Source: Cavia porcellus
Lineage: Eukaryota > Chordata > Mammalia > Rodentia > Caviidae
Length of the DNA stretch: 64,000 bases
Assembly: GCF_034190915.1 (NCBI RefSeq)
Contig: NW_026947485.1
Coordinates: 37,709,519 to 37,773,518 of the forward strand
Reading direction: 5' to 3'
Positions 57,495 to 64,000 of the stretch are shown piece by piece. The notes beneath the pieces were generated by a model. That model saw nothing but the letters and a program-made list of their open reading frames with translations, made no database searches and was not told where the DNA came from. Both the position numbers and the translations under genes were made by a program. Numbering within the stretch: the stretch's first letter is position 1; each line of letters begins with the position of its first letter.

Positions 57495-58525
57495 ATGGGA
57501 AGAGGCAGCAAGAAGAAAGGCCCTTCGGCCCCCAATCCTGAGAAACAGGCAATAGCAGACACCGCACCAATAGACTTAAAGTGCTATCTCCAGAGCCTCA
57601 TGGATGAGTTCAGGAATGAAGTTATTAATGACCTGAAGCTAGAAATAAGCAGAATAGTTAGAGAAATGCTAAGCACCACCCAAGAAAAAACAGATGGTGG
57701 AATGGAAGAACAGAAAAAGAGGGGAGAATTGTTTGATGGAGAAAATAGAGAAAGCATAGAATACGTGAAGCAAGTTCAAAGAGATTACCAGGAAACTAAA
57801 AAGTCTATCGAAAACTGGCATAACAGCTGGAAAGAAACTAAGGATAGATTATCTGAACTGGAAGCCAGATTTGTAATATGGGAGCATGAAATGAAAAACT
57901 TCTTAAAAATAACAAAGAAACAAACAACAATAATACAAAGACTAGAAGATGATAAGAGGATCTAAAACTTAAGAATTAAGAACATAAAAGAAGAAGGGAC
58001 ACAAACAAAGGAACTACAAAAGCTACTCACAGAAATAATCCAGGAGAATTTTCCTAATTTAGCAAAAGGTAAAGATACTCAGATGTATGAAGCATTCAGG
58101 ACCCAGCCACCTGCAACCCAAACAGAGCTACACCCAGACATATAATAATCAAAATTCCAGAAATCCAATATCAGAACAGAATATTAAAAGCCGTCAGAGA
58201 CAAGAAACAGATCACTTAAAAGGGAACACCCATCAGAATTACAGCAGACTTCTCGACACAAACCATCAAATCACAAAGAGCGTGGGAGGAAATAATTCAA
58301 GCTTTGAAAGATAATAATCTCCAGCCAAGATTGATATATCCTGCACAACTATCCCCGGAAATTGATGGAAAAACAAGGTGCTTCCAGGATAAAGAGGAAC
58401 TAGGGGAATATGCAACCACCAATTCAACTCTACAGAGAATACTGCAGGATATTCTAAAAAAGTAAAATACGAAGAATCCAGAAATAGTGGCAGAGAGGCC
58501 ATAATGAATGGAGCAGAAAACAAAA
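57495..58525 (+). pseudogene. L1-type ORF1, nearly intact but interrupted, element B
   Basis: The start MGRGSKKKGPSAPNPEK and the coiled coil are open for 156 codons to a stop at 57963-57965. A deletion in 'gaagaagggacac' (about 57990) shifts the frame. The C-terminal domain is readable to 58460. Very close to the copy at 61503-60470 on the minus strand. Confidence 0.82.
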
Positions 58526-58599
58526 TGAAGAAGACAAACTGACAACTAATGACAGAAAAAGAGCTCAACAGAAATGAGGCAGAGAAGACTGGATGATAG

Positions 58600-59545
58600 G
58601 AACAGCTATTTTGGAGAAAACACCATCATAATAGGTAATGCTGATTTAGTATCATCTTGTTTTGAAGTCTTATCAAGCTTTTGCTCTTCTGTCTCCATTG
58701 GTCTTAGCATGTTGTATCTTATTGGATTTTATTATATGTGATAGTATAAACAAAAGCTTTTATAGACAAGGAGATTATACAGTAACCATTGTGCATTTTT
58801 TGTTAGTTGATTCTAAATACCCTGTAATACTGTCATTCTCTTGAATGGTTTTATATTGTTTTGATATGCTTGATGCTACAGTATACGAAGTTATACTCAA
58901 AGATTTCAAGGAAAGAGACACTATGGTAACTACTTTTATGTTGGGATTATCTTATGGTAAAACACTATTTTGTTTAAATGGTTATGTTTTTTTCTGCGCT
59001 GTTTTGTTGTTATGCCCTCTTTTATCTCAATCTCCATTTTATTATTTACTTTTTCATTTTTATCCTTTTAATTAAGGGAAAAATAAATAAAAAAATAGCA
59101 GGATATATTATAGTAACCCACTTTGATTTACTATTAACTTGATTTGTAGCCCTGTAGTGTTCTCACCATCATGTTTTGACTGATGTTCCTCTATTCTGTT
59201 TTGCTTGATAGTACCAGGTTTGAAAGTATAGGCAACAGCTGTGAAGATAGTGGGATTCATTATGACACCCATTCTGGTTGACTATTATCTACTTTTGAAG
59301 AACTGTAATGTCTGCAATGTTTTGGTTTTGTTGGTTTTATTCTTTACTGTTTTGTTCAATTTTATTATAACCGATGATGTAGGCAATTAAAGATAGCGGG
59401 AGGCATTATGGTAACCATTGTTGATCACCTTGTATTATGTTTTTACATTATCTAATATGTCCACCCTTTTGATTTGACCAACTCTGTTCTGTTATGTCAC
59501 ATTTGGTTTTACTCTCTTCACAAAAAAGTAATAAGAACTGTGGGA
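58600..59545 (+). repeat. 3' module: six ~150-bp units, element B
   Basis: Units begin near 58607, 58755, 58890, 59096, 59233 and 59380 (spacings 148, 135, 206, 137 and 147). The long spacing contains an internal A-rich run (aaaaataaataaaaaaa, about 59080-59096) that looks like a former poly(A) tail. Confidence 0.75.
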
Positions 59546-59905
59546 GCAATAAAACCCATAATGTGTAATAGTAATTGTACAAAAGAGAGGAAAAGAAAGT
59601 GCTCTAAACGATATAACTGCATGTATATTTAAGTGTATAAGATAGACAATGATATTACTGAGTTTTGTTGGATCATTGAACAGAACTGTTTGGTTTCATG
59701 TTTGAATGTCCCCTATATAAGCTTTAATTTTGTAACTTGAACAAATATTTCTATGATGACAATATGTAATCCATTAACTAGTGATTTCTACTGTTTATTT
59801 TTTTCTGTAAATCTGTTTACCTTGTACCCTTTCTCTGCTTTTTTTTCTTTTTCTCCTTAAATAAAATTAATATATAGCTATAGTATATATTACAGTAATA
59901 TAGCT

Positions 59906-62249
59906 ATTTTTAAATTTATTTTTCCCTTAATTAAAAGGATAAAAAAAGTAAATAATAAAATGAAGATTGAAATAAAAGAGGGCATAACAGCAAATCAGCG
60001 CAGATCAAAACATAACCATTTAGGCAAAATAGTGTTTCACCACAAGATTATCCCGACATAAAAGTAGTTACCATATTGTCTCTTTCCTTGAAATCTTTGA
60101 GTATAACTTAGTATACTGTAGCATCAAATATATCAAAACAATATAAAACCATTTAAGAGAATGACAGTATTACAGGGTATTTAGAATCAACTAACAGAAA
60201 ATGTACAATGGTTACTGTATAATCTCCTTGTCTATAAAAGGTTTTGCTTGTACTATCACATATAATAAAATCCAATAAGATACAACATGCTAAGACCAAT
60301 GGAGACAGAAGAGCAAAAACTTGATAAGACTTCAAAACAAGATGATACTAAATCAGCATTACCTATTATGACATCGTTTTCTCCAAATAGCTGTTCCTAT
60401 CATCCAGTCTTCTCTGCCTCATTTCTGTTGAGCTCTTTTTCTGTCATTAGTTGTCAGTTTGTCTTCTTCATTTTGTTTTCTGCTCCATTCATTGTGGCCT
60501 CTCTGCCGCTACTTCTGGATTTTTCGCATTTTTCTTTTTTAGAATATCTTGCAGTATTCTCTGTAGAGTTGAATTGGTGGTTGCATATTCCCCTAGTTCG
60601 TCTTTATCCTGGAAGCACCTTGTTTTTCCATCAATTTCCGGGGATAGTTGTGCAGGATATATCAATCTTGGCTGGAGATTATTATCTTTCAAAGCTTGAA
60701 TTATTTCCCCCCACGCTCTTTGTGATTTGTTGGTTTGTGTCGAGAAGTCTGCTGTAATTCTGATGGTGTTCCCTTTTAAGTGATCTGTTTCTTGTCTCTG
60801 ACGGCTTTTAATATTCTGTTCTTGTATGGGATTTCTGGAATTTTAATTATTATATGCCTGGGTGTTGCTCTGTTTGGGTTGTAGGTTGCTGGGGTCCTGT
60901 ATGCTTCATACAACTGAGTATCTTTACCTTTTGCTAAATTAGGAAAATTCTCCTGGATTATTTCTGCGAGTAGCTTTTGTAGTTCATTTGTTTGTGTCCC
61001 TACTTCTTATTTTATGTTCTTAATTCTTAAGTTATAGATCCTCTTATCATCTTCTAGTCTTTGTATTATTGCTGTTTGTTTCTTTGTTATTTTAAGAAGT
61101 TTTTCATTTCATGCTCCCATATTACAAATCTGGCTTCCAGTTCAGATAATCTATCCTTAGTTTCTTTCCAGCTGTTATGCCAGTTTTCGATAGACTTTTT
61201 AGTTTCCTGGTAATCTCTTTGAACCTGCTTCACGTATTCTATGCTTTCTCTATTTTCTCCATCAAACAATTCTCCCCTCTTTTTCTGTTCTTCCATTCCA
61301 CCATCTGTTTTTTCTTGGGTGGTGCTTAGCATTTCTCTAACTATTCTGCTTATTTCTAGCTTCAGGTCATTAATAACTTCATTCCTGAACTTGTCTATGA
61401 GGCTCTCGAGATAGCGCTTTATATTTATTGGTGCTGTGTCTGCTGTTGTCTCTTTCTCAGGACTGGGGGCCGAGGACCCTTTCTTTTTGCTGCCTCTTCC
61501 CATATTCTTTGTTCCTTATATATGCAAGTGTATATAGGAGGCCCAGCTTCCTTCCCTGTCGGCCACAGTCTGATTGAATTGCACTGGCTAGGTGTTCCCA
61601 CCCACCGCAGTGCACCAGGAAGTTGCAGACCAGGCAGCCTATGAGGGGCCCGCCCCTCCAGGTCAATCTACCTTCAGGAGCTGGGACCTGGGCTGTGCTA
61701 GCCTACTGGGTCTTAGTCAGCAGCGTCACATGAGCTAGGTACTGCTCAACAATCCCGCTTGAGAGGGGGATACGTGACTGAAGTCACTGAAGCACCCTGT
61801 TCCCGCAAGTCTGCCGGGTCCCAGAATGTCCTCTGTTGGAGTCTCCTCGACTGTGGAAGAGTCCCAGTTTTCCCTCACTCACTGGAGGTGGATGCACGGC
61901 TCCCCACCCATCCTGCTCTCAACTCCGTTCACTGAATCCCGTTCTCAGAGCTTCCGCTCGTCTCTCTCCCTGCCGAGCTGATATAGATGCAGCGGCCGGG
62001 AAACCCAAATCGCGGCTTCCAATGGCTCGGGCTCCAGCTTCCACCCTGAGGCTCTATCTGTTCCTGTTATAGCACCAGGATTGCATTCCTAGTTGGTTTC
62101 TCTCAGCCCAGTTTGTTCTTGGGTCACTGGGGCATATCTCTTCTTACTTATGATTCCTTACTCAGCACCATTCTTGAATTCTAAGCTGGGTGTTTCAGAG
62201 AGGCCTCCGTAGCTGCTGCTATCTGTCCGCCATGTTCTCCCGGAAGTCC
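59906..62249 (-). mobile_element. ORF1-only element, inverted (element C)
   Basis: On the minus strand it begins at 62249 with ggacttccgggagaacat and an intact YY1-like ACATGGCGG. A 5'UTR reaches 61504; ORF1 is 61503 to about 60470; then come three module units, ending at the internal A-rich run (aagggaaaaataaattt). Only the first half of the module is present. It is a near mirror image of 56758-59092. Confidence 0.87.
60470..61503 (-). pseudogene. L1-type ORF1, broken, element C
   Basis: MGRGSKKKGSSAPSPEK starts at 61503 and stays open for 138 codons to 61087, ending after 'KNFLK'. The RRM follows with stops, and the C-terminal domain is open again at 60692-60489 with RLIYPAQL. Confidence 0.82.
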
Positions 62250-63104
62250 AGACATGATACTTTTATGCAATGGAGAACTACTCAGCTATAAAAAAGGAAA
62301 ACCTTGAGACTCTTGTAGGTAAATCGGTATAACTTGAGATCATGCTCAGAGGTAAAAAGGTTCAGAATCACTTAGGCGAATAGTCGGTTGCCTCCCTAAT
62401 CTAAAAACTAAAGGAATTAGTAGGATAAAAACTGTACAATGCACCCTGTGAAAGTGAAAGGGGAGGGGCTGTCTAAAAAGGGAAGGCTGTGGCTATTGTT
62501 AATCTTGTATCATGATTTGAAATGCACATTGTTTCCATTGCTCTGTTTAGTTTGGTTATATTCTGTTACACTTTGTCTATTTATACTAGATTTGATGGCA
62601 TGGACAGCTATTCCAAAGATAGCAGGATATACTATTGTAACCATTTTTGATTTTCTATTAACTTAATTTGAAGTCCTGAATTGCTTTCATTGTCTCTTTC
62701 TGACTGATTTTATTTGAGTCTGTTTTGTTTGATCACAGTCTTGTCTTGATTAGTTTTTTTTTGAATATTTGTTTGATAATATAAAGTCTTAGGGTATAGG
62801 CACCTACTTGGAAGACATAAGATTCATTTATGATACCCATTCTGGTTTCACTGTTATCTTCTTCTGAAGCCCTATAAGTTTCTCATGTTTTGTTTTTATT
62901 GATTTTGCTCTGTACTGTTTTGTTCCATTTTATTATGCCTAATGACATGGGCAATTCTTTTGAAGATAACAAGAGGCATTATGATAACCATTGTTGATCA
63001 TCTTTTATTTTGGTTTTAAGTCATGTATTATGTCCATCCTTTTGTTTTGACTGATCCCATTTTGTTTTGTCTCATTTGTTTTTATTCTCTTCAAAATAAA
63101 AAAA
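62250..63104 (+). repeat. ORF2 end and 3' module of element D
   Basis: The ORF2 terminus (62262-62340) is followed by module units near 62490, 62600, 62790 and 62960 ('gatagcaggatatactattg', 'gaggcattatgataaccatt') and an A-tail. It aligns with 20667-21524. Confidence 0.8.
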
Positions 63105-63118
63105 TAAGACTTTGCATC

Positions 63119-64000
63119 TCTTTAGCCAGAATTAATATGAACATAGATATGGTATATTGAACATGCATACTGTATATTATGTTTTATATATATAATATAA
63201 AATCAACAATTTTGAAAATTGATTAGAACTATTACAAAATTTAGGATAAGATCTAAGATATTTTCACAATCTTCTCAAGATTCTTTACACTGTTATCACA
63301 AATTAAAGCTTAAGAGACATAGTCTTGAAGGTAATTTTTTTGGGGGGCAAACAGATGTTTCACAGATGATTTATCATCTTTTTCTCACAAGCAGAGAAGA
63401 GTACTATTAATAAAATGTAAGATGGAGAAGAATCTGCAGGGCACCAGGCAATCATTTGGGATTAGTGCCACGCTGCATATTGCAATGGTCCCCAAAAGTG
63501 GCCCCTCCTTTCCTAGCCTCACAGGGGAGCTTTTCACACAATCAAATCCTCTTGACTATTACTTTGATTGAATCAGTGGCTCCAGCGATATGACTGCAAC
63601 AAGTTCTGTGTGTCACCTCGATGTACGCTAAAGTTTAGGTTCCACTGCTGTATGATATTGTATTTTATTTTCTGATTCTGGTGCTTACATTTGTAAACTT
63701 GCTATATCTTAATGAGAAAGCACTAGGAATGTCACTTTCAAATAAAGAAAAACTTCAGCTAGAAAAACAACAGAAGAAATAAAGGATTGAAGTTCTTTTC
63801 CTTGGCTGCAGAAACAGCTATTGCATTTTATTTTTAGGTCTTTGGGTTATTTCCTTTAGTTCAGTGTCAATCTTTGGAATAGTTGTATCAGAAATGACTA
63901 ACACTCACCAGAATGCACTAGAACAACACACAAGGCAGTGTCTAGTCTGACTGCTGCTATTTATGGTGCATGAGGGTTTAAATATATCTCTCCAAGAGGG
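63119..64000. other. Unassigned, apparently low-copy DNA
   Basis: It begins at the right TSD of element D. Mixed composition, no open frame above 63 codons, no recognisable repeat to the window end. Confidence 0.5.

Larger units (their letters stand above)
56758..59878 (+). mobile_element. ORF1-only element, full length (element B)
   Basis: It is co-linear with element 1: 5'UTR 56758-57494 (YY1-like site degraded to ACATGGTGG), ORF1 57495-58525, 3' module 58600-59545, L1-type tail 59546-59878. The end 'ctccttaaataaaa' has almost no A-tail and no TSD, as it lies inside the inverted block. Confidence 0.85.
52997..63104 (+). mobile_element. ORF2-deleted L1-like element (element D), split by a 7.1-kb inverted block
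   Basis: The perfect 14-bp TSD taagactttgcatc (52983-52996 and 63105-63118) brackets the whole span. The host element is 52997-55112 plus 62250-63104, about 2,970 bp together. It matches element E (18539-21524) in 5'UTR, ORF1, ORF2 stub and 3' module. The 5' end includes AAAATGGC near base 13. The 128 bp of host sequence corresponding to 20539-20666 in element E are missing at the internal insertion site. Confidence 0.9.

Noticed and set aside
1..64000. CRISPR array, bacterial operons or prophage
   Set aside because: All compositional and repeat evidence is mammalian; direct repeats found are TSDs, microsatellites or module units, none spaced like CRISPR repeats.
1..64000. Host protein-coding exons
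   Set aside because: Every long frame falls inside a retroelement or low-complexity DNA. Short exons in the low-copy gaps cannot be excluded without transcript data.

Overview
This is mammalian nuclear DNA, almost certainly rodent, and it contains no recognisable host gene. The rodent call rests on ID-type SINEs (tRNA-derived, with visible A and B boxes) and B1-type SINEs (7SL-derived) scattered on both strands. The ID tail style (box B, then GGTACCGATAAAAAGG before the A-run) and the B1 variant remind me of Castorimorpha (beaver or kangaroo rat). That species guess is inference from memory, not demonstrated.

The window is a dense nest of retrotransposons, and many insertion limits can be set to the base from target-site duplications (TSDs). 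1-1110: 3' part of a class I endogenous retrovirus (ERV). 1588-4715: a complete 3.1-kb L1-derived element with an intact ORF1 and no ORF2, flanked by a 15-bp TSD. 4731-8335: old L1 and a composite element. 10026-14627: a decayed, internally deleted gammaretrovirus-like provirus with a tRNA-Glu-type primer binding site and a 5-bp TSD. 16530-16871: solo LTR. 17559-25330: an old L1 ORF2 cut by at least six later insertions (two forward and one reverse solo LTR of a second family, one ORF2-deleted L1-like element, ID and B1 SINEs). 28000-34870: two old L1 bodies, the second holding a 0.7-kb ORF-less element. 36031-37942: solo LTR and another ORF-less element. 37955-44200: old antisense L1. 44282-49447: an L1 with ORF1 and ORF2 remnants. 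52997-63104: an ORF2-deleted L1-like element split by a 7.1-kb inverted block of three ORF1-only elements.

The most interesting signal is a family of L1-derived non-autonomous elements sharing an unusual 3' module: tandem imperfect units of about 150 bp, each containing a motif like ATTATGGTAACCATT. The module follows three kinds of head: (i) complete 5'UTR plus ORF1 without ORF2 (1588-4715, 56758-59878, 59906-62249); (ii) 5'UTR plus ORF1 plus tiny ORF2 stubs (18539-21524, 52997-63104); (iii) short GC-richer heads without an ORF (33277-33977, 37189-37942). TSDs show that these were mobilised as units. The design resembles the 'half-L1' (HAL1) retrotransposons known from mammals. The repeated 3' module and its exchange between heads are not something I recognise as described.

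Single-copy-looking DNA (about 8570-10025, 16872-17558, 25330-27235, 35200-36030, 51442-52982, 63119-64000) shows no gene that I can support.
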